DNA of 64,000 bases from Cynocephalus volans (taxonomy: Eukaryota; Chordata; Mammalia; Dermoptera; Cynocephalidae). Made by a program: the position numbers and the translations under genes. Within the stretch, counting starts at the first letter, position 1, and every line of letters begins with the position of its first letter. Shown one piece after another: positions 1-15,570 of this stretch. The notes beneath the pieces are model-generated. The model did not search any database and was not told the DNA's origin. It saw only the letters and a list, made by a program, of their open reading frames with translations. The DNA lies in assembly GCF_027409185.1 (NCBI RefSeq), contig NC_084463.1:1-64000 (forward strand), in the 5' to 3' direction.

Positions 1-530
1 TATCCAGCTCCTTTGCCCATTTTTTAATTGGATTACTTTTTTTTTTTTTTTTTTTTTTTGCTGTAAAGTTGTTTGAGTTCTTTGTATATTTTGGATATTA
101 ATCTTTTGTCAGATGTATATTTTGAAAATATTCTCTCCCACTCTGTTGGTTGTCTTTTCACTCTGTTAATTGTTTCTTTGGCTGTGCAGAAGCTTTTTAA
201 TTTGATATAATCCCATTTGTTTATTTTTCCTTTGGTTGCTTCTGCTTTTGGGGTAGTATTCATGAAGTCTGTACCCAATCCTACTACCTGGAGTGTTTCC
301 CCTATGTTTTCTGTAAGGAGTTTCATTGTTTCAGGGTGTATATTTAATTATTTAATCCATTTTGAGTTGATTTTGGTACATGGTGAGAGGTACGGGTCCA
401 GTTTCATTCTCCTGCATATGGATATCCAGTTTTCTCGGCACCATTTGCTGAAGAGGCAGTCTCTTCCCCACTGTGTAGACTTAATTGTTTGTAAAAGATC
501 AGATGGCTGTAGGTGGCTGTAGGTGTATGG
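1..530 (-). mobile_element. L1 ORF2 fragment, 3' part, runs off the left edge
   Basis: Read on the minus strand, the sequence encodes L1 ORF2p motifs in order: [18 protein letters not shown] (near 450-380), then [19 protein letters not shown] and [18 protein letters not shown] (near 220-100), then NPIKKWAKELD at the left edge. A run of about 20 T at 40-59 (A on the element strand) has expanded inside the coding region and breaks the frame. This is a dead fragment of the L1 C-terminal region; its 3' end lies outside the window. Confidence 0.93.
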
Positions 531-539
531 GTTACTAGA

Positions 540-1400
540 AAATTTTCATGTACACTGTGACTTGGTGATGTTGTGAAATATAGGTTTGGTCTTTGATGCC
601 TCCTGTCCCTTTCCTGGCATATAACGCATAAAATCCTTTGAATGCCCTAAGTGTTGTTTTGGTGTATGCTAATGAATTGGCAGCCCCTAGACCACTTCAG
701 GATGGGGGCTGGTCACAGAAAAGACCAGGACAGGACTTTCAGCCCCACCTTCAAACATCCAGGAGGGGAGAGGGGCTGAAGGTTAAGTTACTCTCCAATA
801 GGGAGTGATTTAATCCATCATGCCTATGTAATGAAACTTGCATAAAACCCCAAGAGAACTGGGTTAGGAAAAGCTCTGGACAGCTAACATGTGGAGGGTT
901 TTCACCTCTACTTGCAGGGAGGGTGTTGCACCCCAACTCCACAGGGACAGGAGCTCTTGCACTCCTTCCAAACCTCACAGGTATGTATCTTCATCTGGCT
1001 ATTTATTTGTATCCTTTAAAATATATTCTCTAATAAACAGGCAAACATAAGTGTTTCCCTCAGTTCATGAGCCACTGAGCAAATTAATTCAACCCAAGGA
1101 TAAAGTTTTGGAAAACCCAGTTTACAGCCAGTCCGTCAAAAGCATGGAAAAACAACCTGTAACTTGAGACTGGCATCAGAAGGAAGGGGGGTGGAGTCTC
1201 CGGGACTGAACCCTTAACCTGTGGGATCTGACACTATCTCCACGTATATAGTATCGGAATTGAATTGGAGAGCACACAGCTGGTGTTGGTTACAGCATGG
1301 CTTAGGGTGTGTGGGGTAAAACCCACACATTTGGTCACAGGGTTCTGTTTTCTGTGTTATTGCCTGTTGTGGTGTGAGAGGATAGAAAAAATGGTCTGTT
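540..1400 (+). mobile_element. Solo ERV LTR (possibly MER21-like)
   Basis: A long block with LTR-like composition: the phrase TGCCTATGTAATGAAACTTG, an AATAAA at 1032-1037, and a 3' part with AACCTGTGGGATCTGAC and a block ending in ACCCACACATTTGG. These phrases recur in mammalian ERV LTRs known to me; the MER21-type name is from memory and uncertain. I see no internal retroviral sequence on either side, so it is most likely a solo LTR. Ends are approximate and no target duplication was found. Confidence 0.6.
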
Positions 1401-1917
1401 TCCACTCCACTCACGTTCCCATTATATTTATATCAGATTGCTATGGTTTAATCAATGCATGTTCACTGCCTTCTTTCTCTCCATAGCGCCGCTATGCCAC
1501 AAGCGAGAATTATCTTTTTGTCCTTTTATTTTTTCTCGTTTATTAGTGACTTAGGTCTTCAGAAAATGCCACGTGTTGGTGCACATTTCCTCTCCTTCCA
1601 GGGCGTGACTGCACCTGTGTCTTCCTCCCTATGTGGCTGCTAACCTTCTCCAAAGCCGCCTCCCGGGAGCTGTGGTGCTGGGGCTTTGGGGGCAGCACAA
1701 GGATTCTCAGATAATGATTACAGAATCGGGAGCCTCAAGCAGCATCACGGCACACCCCTCTAACTCGATCTGAGAATAATTAATTAACACGGCGGAGCTA
1801 TTGTCTTTTTTACTGGCTAAGATTTCCAGGGGAAGCCCAGCACTCAATGACAAATGCTTAAATTAATTTCTTCCATTCCAAGGCTATGGTGAAAGTGCCG
1901 TCTGGAAAGGATGTGGC
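1401..1917. other. Unique intergenic DNA with a possible conserved noncoding block
   Basis: No gene or repeat recognised. The stretch 1700-1875 is balanced in composition, free of simple repeats and holds clustered homeodomain-like TAAT cores (ATAATTAATTAAC near 1775, TTAAATTAATTTC near 1860). That look is compatible with a conserved enhancer-like element, but this is only a visual impression. Confidence 0.3.
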
Positions 1918-1933
1918 AAAAGTGAGGAAGGTA

Positions 1934-2097
1934 TGGGCCGAACCCGTGGCGCACTTGGTAGAGTGCTGCGCTGGCAGCGCGGCGACGCTCCCGCCGCGGG
2001 TTCGGATCCTATATAGGACTGACCGGTGTACTCACTGGCTGAGTGCCAGTCACGAAAAAAAAAAAAAAAAAAACGACAAAAAAAAAAAAAAAAAAAA
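1934..2097 (+). mobile_element. CYN-like tRNA-derived SINE, dimeric type
   Basis: The head starts GGGCCGAACCCGTGGC and has a box A-like TGGCGCACTTGG and a box B GGTTCGGATCC. It continues with CTATATAGGA and a short second module (GACCGGTGTACTCACTGG to CCAGTCAC), then an interrupted A tail. Flanking target-site duplications AAAAGTGAGGAAGGTA are present at about 1918-1933 and about 2095-2110, so the boundaries are firm. The close match of the duplications suggests a fairly recent insertion. Assignment to the colugo CYN group is from recalled family features. Confidence 0.85.
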
Positions 2098-2110
2098 AGT
2101 GAGGAAGGTA

Positions 2111-2624
2111 GAGGAAAGCAGTTTCTAGTCTCATTCAGCCACTTTTCCCATCCTCTCATTTCCTCACCCCCAACACTAGGCTTCAGGCAGATGGAATCTG
2201 GGGCATCAGAAGTCTGGAGCTCTGAATTCTAGTCCTGCTTCTGCCACCCCCATTCTCTATAATGAAACAACCCACTTCCTGACTCGAGACTCAAACTGTG
2301 AAACACCTGGGAGAGTGAGAATCCCTTTAAGAGCTGGCCTACTTTAGGGTCACAAAATCTTTATCAAGTCCAGAGCAGGAGGTAAAGTTGGATTTGGGCC
2401 AGTGCAACACAATTTGTAGGTAAACAACCCCTCAAACTGCCTGGAAATTGGAGCCTTCCCTCAGCACTCACTGCTTCTCTTTTTGTCCAGGAAAGCTAAT
2501 TTTCTGGACTTGAGGCTCCCTGTTTCTGTTCTAGTGCCTCACAAACTTACCTTTACAGGCTTTTCATCAAACTGTAATTCTGTATCTGGTAATCTGGTAC
2601 CTAATTCCCTGCCTAGTCTAGCTT
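2111..2624. other. Unique DNA, possible weak MIR remnant
   Basis: No gene seen. The text near 2200-2250 (TCTAGTCCTGCTTCTGCCAC) is reminiscent of the MIR core but too short to call firmly. Confidence 0.3.
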
Positions 2625-2955
2625 CTACTATGGTAATGAACCACATGATGACATTTTTGTCAATGACTGACCACACGTGCAGTGGTGGTTCCATAAGATT
2701 TTAATGGATCTGAAAAATGTCTACTGCCTAGTGACGTCATGGCCATTTTAATGTTGCAGTGCAATGCACACTCACGTGTGTGTGTGTGATGCTGGCTACG
2801 AGCAATAGGCTATACCATATGGCCTACATGTGTAGTAGGCTATGCCAGCTAGGTTTGTAAGTACACTCTGTGATGTGCACAGAACAACGAAATCGCCTAA
2901 CAATGCATTACTCGGAACACATCGTCATTAGGAGATGCATGACAGCACTTGTAAA
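2625..2955 (+). mobile_element. DNA-transposon fossil with degraded terminal repeats
   Basis: The block has CCTAGTGACGTCATGGCC, then AGCAATAGGCTATACCATAT, TGTAGTAGGCTATGCCAG and TAAGTACACTCTGTGATG, and ends ATCGCCTAACAATGCATTAC to GTCATTAGGAGATGCATGAC. These phrases belong to a well-known mammalian cut-and-paste transposon whose ends carry the GACG/ATGCATGAC motif. I cannot name the subfamily with certainty (Tigger-like or hAT). The central part is missing, so it is an internally deleted non-autonomous copy. Confidence 0.6.
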
Positions 2956-3509
2956 TCCAGGCCCTTGTACAATGCTTAGTATTATAGGTGTTTGGGAAAT
3001 GTTGGATTGAAAAATTGATAAAAGCTTAGAATTTCTGGTTTAGTGAACTGTCTCTGCTTCCTTGATATTTTCAGGAAAATGCTTTTCTTTCATTCCTGAA
3101 ATATTGAAAATATACTATGGAAGAATAGTTCTATGATCAATACCATTTTAAAGCCAATACTTATCACTTCTTTGACATTGTAGTTGCCTACTTGTTTTAT
3201 TTGCTCAAATAAAGAGACGACTTCAAAGTTTTTTTTCTGTGCTAGTAGAAATTCACTTATTTTATAATAAATTTTACTTTGCCTCTTGGACTTTAAATGT
3301 CTCATGTTATTTTTTCCTCTTTGAGTGCCATTCAATTTTCTTCTCTTCCATTTCACCTCTATTATTGTCTACTTTTCTATAAACCCTGGCCGGTTTTTTC
3401 TCAAACCCCTTTCAATAGGATATTTTTGTGATGTAGAGGTGGCTTTGGGAAAGGAAGAGAAAAATGAAAGAGGGTGACTACGGTGTGCCGGGCACTTGTT
3501 CTTCCATGC
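2956..3509. other. Unique intergenic DNA
   Basis: T-rich stretch at 3040-3400 followed by mixed sequence. No gene or repeat family recognised. It ends at the CATGC that flanks the MaLR element. Confidence 0.4.
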
Positions 3510-3947
3510 TGTAGTGGATTACCCCCAAAAGTCACTGAAGCTTGAATTGTGTCCCCCAAGTTTTATGTATTAGGAAGTTGGCTGCACTGTGACTGTTAAG
3601 AGGGTGGGAAACCCTATTATGGTAATTGAAATGTGGAGCCTTGAAGAGGTGATTAGATTGTAGGACCATGCCATAGTAAATGGATTAATAATGGTGGTCA
3701 GGGGTGTGGTTCTAGCGGCTTTAAAAGAAGAGCATGTGAGAGGTTAGTCTCTCTGATGATGCTTCCTCCATTTTGCAAAGTGATACCTGGCTGTCACTGA
3801 AGTCACCACCAAGAAGGCCTTCACCAGATATGTTTTGTAGACTTTGGACTTCCCAGCTTCTGAAACTATGAGCAATAAATTTCATATTCTTTCTAAAGTA
3901 TCCAGTGCCATATATTTTGTTTTAAGCAACAGAAATAGACTAATACA
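3510..3947 (+). mobile_element. 5' LTR of a MaLR (MST/THE1-like) element
   Basis: Starts TGTAGTGGATTACC and ends AGACTAATACA, as MaLR LTRs do. It contains GCTTGAATTGTGTCCCCCAA, a GAGCAATAAATTTC polyadenylation region and TTTTAAGCAACAGAAATAG. The block at 5528-5956 is a near copy in the same orientation. CATGC precedes this LTR and CATAC follows the second one, an imperfect 5 bp target duplication as expected for this class. Confidence 0.88.
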
Positions 3948-5527
3948 GAAAACCGGTATGAGAGAAGTGGAGTATTGCTTATAACAAATATTTGAAAATG
4001 TAGAAATGGCTTTGGAATTTGGTGTTGAGAAGAGTCTAAAGGAATTAGGAGGAACAGGCTTGAAAAAGCCTAGATGGTGGTGAAAATTTAGAAGACAAGA
4101 AAACCAGGGAAAGTTTGGAATGGTTTAGAGACTGGTTAAATGGTGGTGACCAGAATGTTTATGGAACTTTGGACTGTAAAGACCATTCTAAGGAGGTCTC
4201 AGATAGAAATAAGAAGGAATTTATTGGAAACTGGGGCAAAGATCAACTTTGCTATGAACTGGCAAGGAACTTGGCTGAATTGTGTTCTTGTCCTATGACT
4301 TTGTGGAAGTTGGAACTCAAGAATTATGAACCAGAGTATTGGTGAAAGCAATTTCTAAGGAGCAAAACATTCTGGAAACTGCATGGTTACTTTTTATAGC
4401 CTATTCTGAGTTATGGTGGCAAAGGCATAACATAAAGCCAGAACTCAGAAGGAAAAGAGAGTCTAAAGATTTGGAAAATCTGCAGCCTGGCCATGTGGTA
4501 GAGAAGCAGAGAGCATTTTCAGAAGAAAAATGCAATGATGGCTAAGAAGATTAGTACAAAAGAAAGGGATTATCAAGAGAAGGAGGAAAAGGCCCTGAAG
4601 GCATTTCAGAAGCCTCTGGGGCCAAACCTTCCATTTGCAGCCCAGAGACCTAGGGAGACAGAATGGTATCAGGGAACAGGCCTGAGGCGCCCTCCACAAG
4701 CTTGCTGCCCAGGGCCACCTCGGGATGCTGCTCACCACACAAATACCCCAGCTGCTTTGGCTGCTCCAGCTATGGCTAAATTGGTCCCAGGTGTGGCTGT
4801 ACCTGCAGCTTTGTAAAATACAAGCTGGAAGCCTTGGCAGTGTCCATGTGATGTTAGGTCTATAGGCTCACAGAATGCCTGAGCTCTAAAGGCTTGAGAA
4901 CCTCCACCCCAATTTCAAAGCATGTATGGAAAACCCTGGGGACCCAAGAAGAGACCTGTTGCAGGGGGAGATTCACCACCTAGAGTCTTCACTAGAGCAA
5001 TGCCTAGTGGAAATGTGGGGTTGTAGTTGCAGCAATGAAACCCCATCAGCACCATGCTTCACCAAGCACAGGAGTGGGACAGCCATGGAGATCACAGACT
5101 TGTGAAGCTACCAGAATGGAACACCAACCTGGGAGAACTGAAGTGTGGCCTGAGAACAGGAAAGCCATAGGAGGAGAGCTGCCTGAGGACTTGGGACCCA
5201 ATCCCCCCACCAAGGTGTGGAGGATGCCAACTTGGAGTCAAGGTACATACTTTGCCAGCTTTGAGATTTAATGCTTGCCTTTCTGGGTTTTGGACTTGTT
5301 TGGGATCTATTACACCATTCTTTTGAACTATTTCTCCCTTTTGAAATGGGAATATGTAGCCTATGTTTGTCCCACCATTGTATCTCGGAAGTAGATGACT
5401 TTTATTGATTTCACAGATGGGACTTAGAACTTTGGACTTTTGAGTTGAAACGAGTTAAGACTTTGGGGATGAAATTACTGTATTTGGATGTGAAAAAGAC
5501 ATGAGTTTTGAGGGGCCAGGGGCAGAA
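3948..5527 (+). mobile_element. Internal region of the MaLR element (THE1/MST-int type)
   Basis: Non-coding retroviral-derived internal sequence between two matching LTRs. The 3' part carries phrases typical of THE1/MST internal regions: CTCCCTTTTGAAATGGGAAT, CACCATTGTATCTCGGAAGT, GACTTTGGGGATGAAATTAC and GAGGGGCCAGGGGCAGAATG just before the 3' LTR. Short open frames (for example 4115-4345 and 4535-4816) show no retroviral protein motif that I recognise and are treated as chance. Confidence 0.85.
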
Positions 5528-5956
5528 TGTAGTGGACAATTATATCCTCCCCAAACTCACTGAAGCTTGAATGGTGTCCCCCAAGTTTTGTGTATTAGAA
5601 ACTTGGCCCCACTGTGACTGTTAAGAGGGTGGGGAATCCTATTATGGTAATTGAAAGATGGAGCCTTGAAGAGATGATTGGATTGTAGGACCATGCAGTA
5701 GTGAATGGATTAAAAATGGTGGTCAGTAGCGTGGTTCTGGGAAGGTGAACGAGGTGATTGGTCTCTCTGCTCTCTGCCATTTCGCAATGTGACACCCTGC
5801 TGTCACTGAAGTCATCACCAAAGAAAACCTTCACCAGATGTGTTCCCTGGACTTTGGACTTTCTAGCCTCTGAAACTGTAAGCAATGAATTTCATTTTCT
5901 TATGAATTACCCAGTTCCCTGTATTTTGTTGTAAGCAACAAAAACAGACTAATACA
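5528..5956 (+). mobile_element. 3' LTR of the MaLR element
   Basis: Near copy of the 5' LTR at 3510-3947: GCTTGAATGGTGTCCCCCAA, CTGTGACTGTTAAGAGGGTG, GTAAGCAATGAATTTC, ending AGACTAATACA. The two LTRs differ by scattered substitutions and by a gap in the middle (the left copy has extra bases around 3715-3740), so the element is old. A complete two-LTR MaLR is less common than a solo LTR. Confidence 0.87.
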
Positions 5957-7579
5957 CATACATTGCTCTTAATCCTCACAGAAAACCTACAAACTACGAT
6001 ACTGTCTCAGCTTTATATACGAGCAACTTGAAGCTAATATGGGTTAAATAGTTCCTTTATTGTCTTATCCCAAATATAGATAAAAGCCTGGAATTGACCC
6101 CATGTTCTGGGTTTTTTAAATGCCCAATTATAAATGTTGATTTATATTTAATGGCTTACCTAGAACCAATGAAGCACATTTCCTTTCAGCTGATGTTCTG
6201 CCTATCTCCTACTATTGATTTCTCTCATTCATGAATTAAAACTGGATCTTAAACACATAGTATATGCCAGGCAGGCTGCAAAAAAAAAAAAAAAAAAAAA
6301 AAAAAGAACCAGGTGGAACACTTTCCTCTACAGAAATAAACAAACAAGCAGTTTCAAAACAGTGGCATAGGTGATAAGTTTCAAAGCATTATCTTAGCAC
6401 AGAGATAATCTGTGAACAACCATGGATTTTTTTTTTCACTTCATTCTCTGAATTCAGAAATCAAAAGCCCTCTCCTCACTTCTTCTCATACATTCAAGTC
6501 GGTGTCTTCTTCTCTATCAGTGGATTACCAAAGTTGGATTTTTAAAAAACACCTGAATGCCACCCCTCTACCTCATAACAGTGCAGTGAAACGAGGATGG
6601 TAGAGAGAATCTCTCATCTTTCTTGACGTCCACCAAGCTAACTGTGAGTGCTTTAAAGCTGCATGTCATTGCAGCCTCTTCTCACAACTGTAACCCATGT
6701 TCTGGACTAGGTGTAAGTGTTGTACACAGAAAATCCAAGGAGTAGTGCAGGAAGCAATGTCAGCACCTGTGTAGCTGTTATTTCCTCTAAGCACAAAAGG
6801 AAAAATGGATGGAGAGGTTTCTGAAACTTAGAAAGAGAGTCAAATAAATTAGTCCCCTTAATAGGAATTGTGACCTTCTATTAAGGGAAACTTACCTACC
6901 CAAGTTACTTTACAGAGAATAATCAAGGAAAATAGCCTGGCCTTTTACTCCTTTATCCCACCTGTCTCTCTCTCTGGGGTTCTCCAAACATCTATCACAA
7001 TTATAAGCCAGAGATAAAAGGAAATCTAATGATATAATCATAATAGGTCAGCCTTCAGGGTTTAGAGACTATGGTTGAGAAGTGTAGTGAGTGAACTGAA
7101 GTGATCTATCTATAACTCTGGCAGGCTAAATTGTTATCGTGTAAGCAGAGTAAACTTTATAGCTTTCATTTGTTCCTGGCAATCTCATTTAAACCAGTGG
7201 TTGGGATAATTTAAAAAAAGAAAGAAAAGACTATTGTTTAAGAATATACACCAATTTTAGTTCACTTAATTTGATGGTAACATTAGTTAAAGCTGGTGTT
7301 TCAGATTTATTATCTTTAGTGCCATTAATTGACTGTAATACTAGTTTGAGCTCCTTTATTATTTGCTCTCATAGTGTCTGGTACTGCTTTTTTGCAACAC
7401 TCCTCACAGTCAGAGACCTTGTTCAGCGTCTGCTGTCCTCAGTAGATTGTAGACTTCACTTCATGGATGAGCTTTACCTGTCCACAATTGTATTCATATT
7501 GTTTAGCATTGTACAAAGCACATACTAGGAATTAAAACATTTTGGAAATGAATAAATAAAAGCACACAGGCTATTTCCA
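5957..7579. other. Unique intergenic DNA with an A26 tract
   Basis: No gene recognised. 5965-6080 resembles an antisense MIR (TTAATCCTCACAGAAAACC). An uninterrupted A tract lies at 6280-6305, but I could not find a retroposed body or target duplication around it. Confidence 0.35.
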
Positions 7580-7943
7580 TGGGCTGATATTTAGGTCCCT
7601 TCCCCCTCCCCCCAAATTTATATGTTGAAGGCTAATCCCTAAAGTGATTGTATTTGGAGATGGGGTATTTGGAAGTCTGGAGAGTGGAGCCCTCATGAAT
7701 GGGATTAATGCCCTTAAGAGAAGATATGAGAGAGTTTGCTTTCTTTCTCTGCTCTCTACCATGTGAAGATACAAGAAGATGGCCATCTGCAAACCAGGAA
7801 TACATCCCTCAGCAGACACTCGATCTGCTAGCACTTGTACCTTGGACTTTCCAGCCTCCAGAACTGTGAGAAATAAAAGTTTGTAGTTTAAGCCATCTAA
7901 ACTTTGATATATTTGTTATAGCAGTCTGAACTGACTAAGACAC
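7580..7943 (+). mobile_element. MaLR LTR (MST/MLT1-like), solo
   Basis: Reads GCTGATATTTAGGTCCC, AAATTTATATGTTGAAGGC, CCCTCATGAATGGGATTAAT, CTCTACCATGTGAAGATAC, CCAGCCTCCAGAACTGTGAG, AAATAAAAG and GAACTGACTAAGACA. This is the classic order of an ERVL-MaLR LTR read on the plus strand. No partner LTR is nearby. Confidence 0.85.
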
Positions 7944-8900
7944 AGATCAACAAGAAAGTTGATTGAGTTAATATGTTTAATTGAACACAGGTATTTACAT
8001 CAGACCCTGATCTGTGTTACGTGCTATAACATTCAAGACACTACAAAAACATAGGAAAAGGATAGCTTAATGCAGATGATCAAGATAAATTTTTCAGGAA
8101 GTGATTCCTGAAATAAGATTTAAATCAGAAATAAATGAGATTTAAATCAGATACAGCATAACAGGGGAGTCAGTAAGCAGCAAGCCACTAAAATAGTGTT
8201 AACGCCAGAGATAGCTCTCTTTTGCTCAAAAATTAATCAGACAATAGGAAATGGTAACAGATGAGGACTAGAAAGTCACCAGAGACCCAGTCATGAAAAT
8301 GGTCATATAATGAGCTACGGAACTGAGAATTTATGATATCAGATTTGGAAACCCTTTGAAGGATTTTTAGTATAAAAAATAATATGATTATTTTTAGATG
8401 AATTTCTCTTTTGGCCAACTTTTGAAAGATGGATCAGCTGATTACCATAATAAAGGTATGACAAGTTTAGAGGCTCTTGTAATAACAGAGATGAGAATCA
8501 ACAGAGTCTCAGCTAAGTCTCTAGCAGCAGGAAGGAAAATAAAAGCTTGAGGAGTATTAAGGCATAAAATTTCAAGGGTATTGTATCTTTCTTTCTTTCC
8601 CTGCCTTTTGCTTGAGAGCTTGCATCAAAAAAGTTGCCAGAGACACACTGCCTGATAAAACTTGCTGAGAGAGCAAACCCCCTTGGCTCCAACTAAGCTT
8701 CCCCTGTTACGTAATATAAAATTCTTGAGATTGATTGATTGATATTTACTGCATTGCAGCCAGTTGTATGCAAGTTCAGAAGTCTAGACTCTTTGTCTCT
8801 TATGCTTTTATGTTCATTTGTTGTTTTTTGTTGTAATGTGTGAGTGTTTTAACAGAAAGCTTTTGATTTTATTTTAGATAGCTGGCTATTTAGAATTTTC
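7944..8900. other. Unique intergenic DNA
   Basis: AT-rich sequence; no gene, RNA gene or repeat family recognised. It ends at the left target duplication of the next SINE. Confidence 0.4.
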
Positions 8901-8913
8901 AAAGATAAATTGA

Positions 8914-9069
8914 GGGCCGACCCCATGGCTCACTCAGGAGAGTGCAGCACTGAGAGCGCAGTGGCGCTCCGGCCGCGGGTTTGAATCCTATATAGGGATG
9001 GCCGGTGCGCTCCCTGGCTGAGCGCAGGAGGGTTGCGATCCCCTTACCGGTCACCAAAAAAAAAAAAAG
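8914..9069 (+). mobile_element. CYN-like SINE, dimer with a collapsed second tRNA unit
   Basis: Module 1 starts GGGCCGACCCCATGGCTCAC and has box B GGTTTGAATCC followed by CTATATAGGG. Module 2 starts GGCCGGTGCGCTCCCTGG and ends GGTTGCGATCCCCTTACC then GGTCACC, so the GGCCGGT and ACCGGTC acceptor-stem halves are kept while the anticodon arm is missing. The A tail is followed by a perfect 13 bp target duplication AAAGATAAATTGA (8901-8913 and 9066-9078). Confidence 0.9.
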
Positions 9070-9078
9070 ATAAATTGA

Positions 9079-11490
9079 TTTTCTTTTAAATTATATCTGT
9101 GCTGTTTTTGTAGGAGTTTCACATATTAATATGTGTATCTACTAACCCAGCAGTCTATCATCAACCCAGTATCTGGAATCAATGGTTCAATGGAACCAGG
9201 AAGAGGGGAAATCCTTCCAAAGGTGATGCACTTTTTTCTGTAAAATCTAAGGAGTAGAATTAGTATAGGAGAAATTTACTATCTGGAGTGGGATGAGGAT
9301 GGCAGGAAGCACACTGCCCTTTCTTACAAAAGTCTTAGAAATTTTGAATAAAGGCAACTATTGGGATTGCAAGCCTACTCCAGAGGCCTGAGTGGGTTTG
9401 GATTCTCTTTTTGAGTTATGCCCAATCGGGTTTCCTCTCATGATCTCCTATGTATGGCTCCTTACTAAATTCACATCTTTTGATCCATCCCAGGCACATT
9501 TTGGGATTCCAAGTCAATCATCATCATCCTCATCATCTTCACCATACATATCATCATCATAGTCATCCAAGAAAGGCCCCTCCTCCAGTTGGGCAGGCTG
9601 GGGTGGGACCCACCTGTTACACTTCTCACTGTGTAATGGATAATCAAAAAAGGATTACTCAAAGCAATATGAATGCACTGAGAAGCCCGAAGGGACTGCA
9701 CCTCAGCAACTCCTCTGTTAGAAGGGGAAGACTGGGTACAGACATGATTCAAAGTTAGCTTCTGTTTTTTATTGTAAAGACAAGGAAGTTTCACAAGAAA
9801 ACTCAGTTGATTCAATCATTTCAAAAGGACACAAATACATGGGCAATGTGACAAAAATTATCTATGGCTAAGTGTAGCTTAAGCAATAGAAACTAGTAAT
9901 ATCATTTAAATCTAAGTACAATTGTCTCTAAAGTTTCCACCAACAAAAAACTTGCCTTTGGCAAACATTTTTTCACATTTTTCCCTACAGCAATTCTTTA
10001 AAATCTCCTAACAGAATCAGTATGTCAACCACCTATTAGCTGTAAAATCTTCAAAGTATACAATCCCATATTTAAACAGTGATTAGAGTTGATTAGAAGG
10101 GCTGTTGCTCAGCTAGCTGGGGGCTTTTGCCCCATACATGCATTACCTAAAAAACTGATTTTAAAAATCAAATGAGAATTAAAATTTCTAACCCTCTATA
10201 CTGCCTCTGGCTGTGAAAGTTGCAGTGAACCAGTGCAGGTCTCCCCGAGGTGGGAAATGCTGGAGACCCCTCTTTATTCCCCAAATTCCTCCCACCCTCA
10301 CTCTAGCTCATTTGCTCTAGGGCTCCTGTTTTTTTTTAATCCCTCATTTTCTCCCAAACTCCTGAGATGTGAGCCATGGTCCTCTCCCCTCTTGGCCACT
10401 ACACAGGCCTTTGCTTTCCCCTTTTTCATTTTGTACACCCCCAAACAGCCTGATGTATACACCCTTTGTCCCCCACCCCCCAGTATCGCATCCCCATATC
10501 CCAGTCATTAGGGAGAACTAGCACCAGAGAGCCCTCAAGGACAACATTTGGTTCAGTCCCTGTGGACTCCTGGGCACTGCTGCCTTCTTGGGTGCCCTGG
10601 GACAGGAGGAGGTGGTGGTTCATGTTCCTTCCTGGCCCAAATCTACAGCCAAGTTCAAATCTTTGTGTATTAGGGGAAGGAGCACTGATTTAGGGACCAT
10701 GACCCTGCAGGCTGTTTTCTCACCCAGGCAAGTTTCAGGGAGTCTGTGAGCTCCACTGCCGGCTTTGCACTTCCCTGATTAAATGGGAAGCCCAGACACT
10801 GGGGACAGTGGGACTCCCTGAGTATAGGGAGGAGTCCTGCAGCTTCTTGTGTAGGTCTCTGTGGTGGTTCAATTGACCTTTGGGAAAATTACACAGTCTT
10901 TTCAGATCACTAATTTTTAACCCACCCACCCTTTTCATAGATATAATGGAGGTGTGCAGAGTGAAGACAGAGTTCTCTTTTTATCCTGGAGCTGTGGACA
11001 ACACAGAAGGAGACTGTCTCATCCCTGAAGACATCACAGTCCCTCCTTGCAGTCCCTGCAGCTCCTCCCGCCTCATCCCCAAGAGCTTTAGTGCTCATGA
11101 TTTATCCACTTCATATAGAAACTGTTCCCAGTAGCCAAAATTCCCCACCATTATTAACATGACAGAAAAAGGGAAGGACTCCAACCAGAGAAAGACAACC
11201 ACCTCAAATATCCCCTCACTTCGACTGCTCCACTGATAATAAGTAGTTAAGATCAATCCTCAACCCTTTTTGTGCATACTCCCAACCTCCATCTCCCAAG
11301 GATGGATGACTTATTTCCTAAAACCGAAGACTTCCACTTGAATTTACATATGAGATACTGAAGTCCCCTTGTAGTTTCCATATTGATATTGTGTCATGCA
11401 GAAAAGGAATCAGCCTGTGAGAGCTGGCGGTGGCAGCTGCCTATAATTAGGGAGGCTGTGCCCTCCAGATATGCACATCTCTGTCTCTCT
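9079..11490. other. Unique intergenic DNA with a TCATCA-rich patch
   Basis: No coding gene supported. 9520-9568 is a low-complexity CATCAT-type patch. Sequence around 10230-11130 is more GC-rich than its neighbours and open for short stretches on both strands, but there is no family-level similarity I can name. Confidence 0.35.
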
Positions 11491-11491
11491 C

Positions 11492-11641
11492 ATATGCATG
11501 TGTATATACAGATAGATACATAGATACATATAAGTATAGGTATAGGTAGATACATACATATACACATATATGAATAAAATGAATTATTGGACAAGGTATT
11601 ATTGAACAAGGACAGGCAAAAAACAAACAAACAAACAAAAA
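11492..11641. repeat. Degenerate GATA/TACA microsatellite plus (AAAC)n
   Basis: 11500-11575 is a run of TATA/GATA/TACA units with interruptions. 11620-11641 is a short AAAC tract. Confidence 0.7.

Positions 11642-15570
<3,929 letters not shown>

Noticed and set aside
33-326. Short protein-coding gene on the minus strand
   Set aside because: It is the L1 ORF2 fragment read into an expanded A tract.
4115-4816. Small genes between the MaLR LTRs
   Set aside because: They belong to the noncoding internal region of a MaLR element.
6280-6305. A26 tract as the tail of a retroposon
   Set aside because: No recognisable body upstream and no flanking duplication found.
9471-9815. 114-codon minus-strand open frame
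   Set aside because: Crosses a CATCAT low-complexity patch giving a methionine-rich run; no homology recognised.
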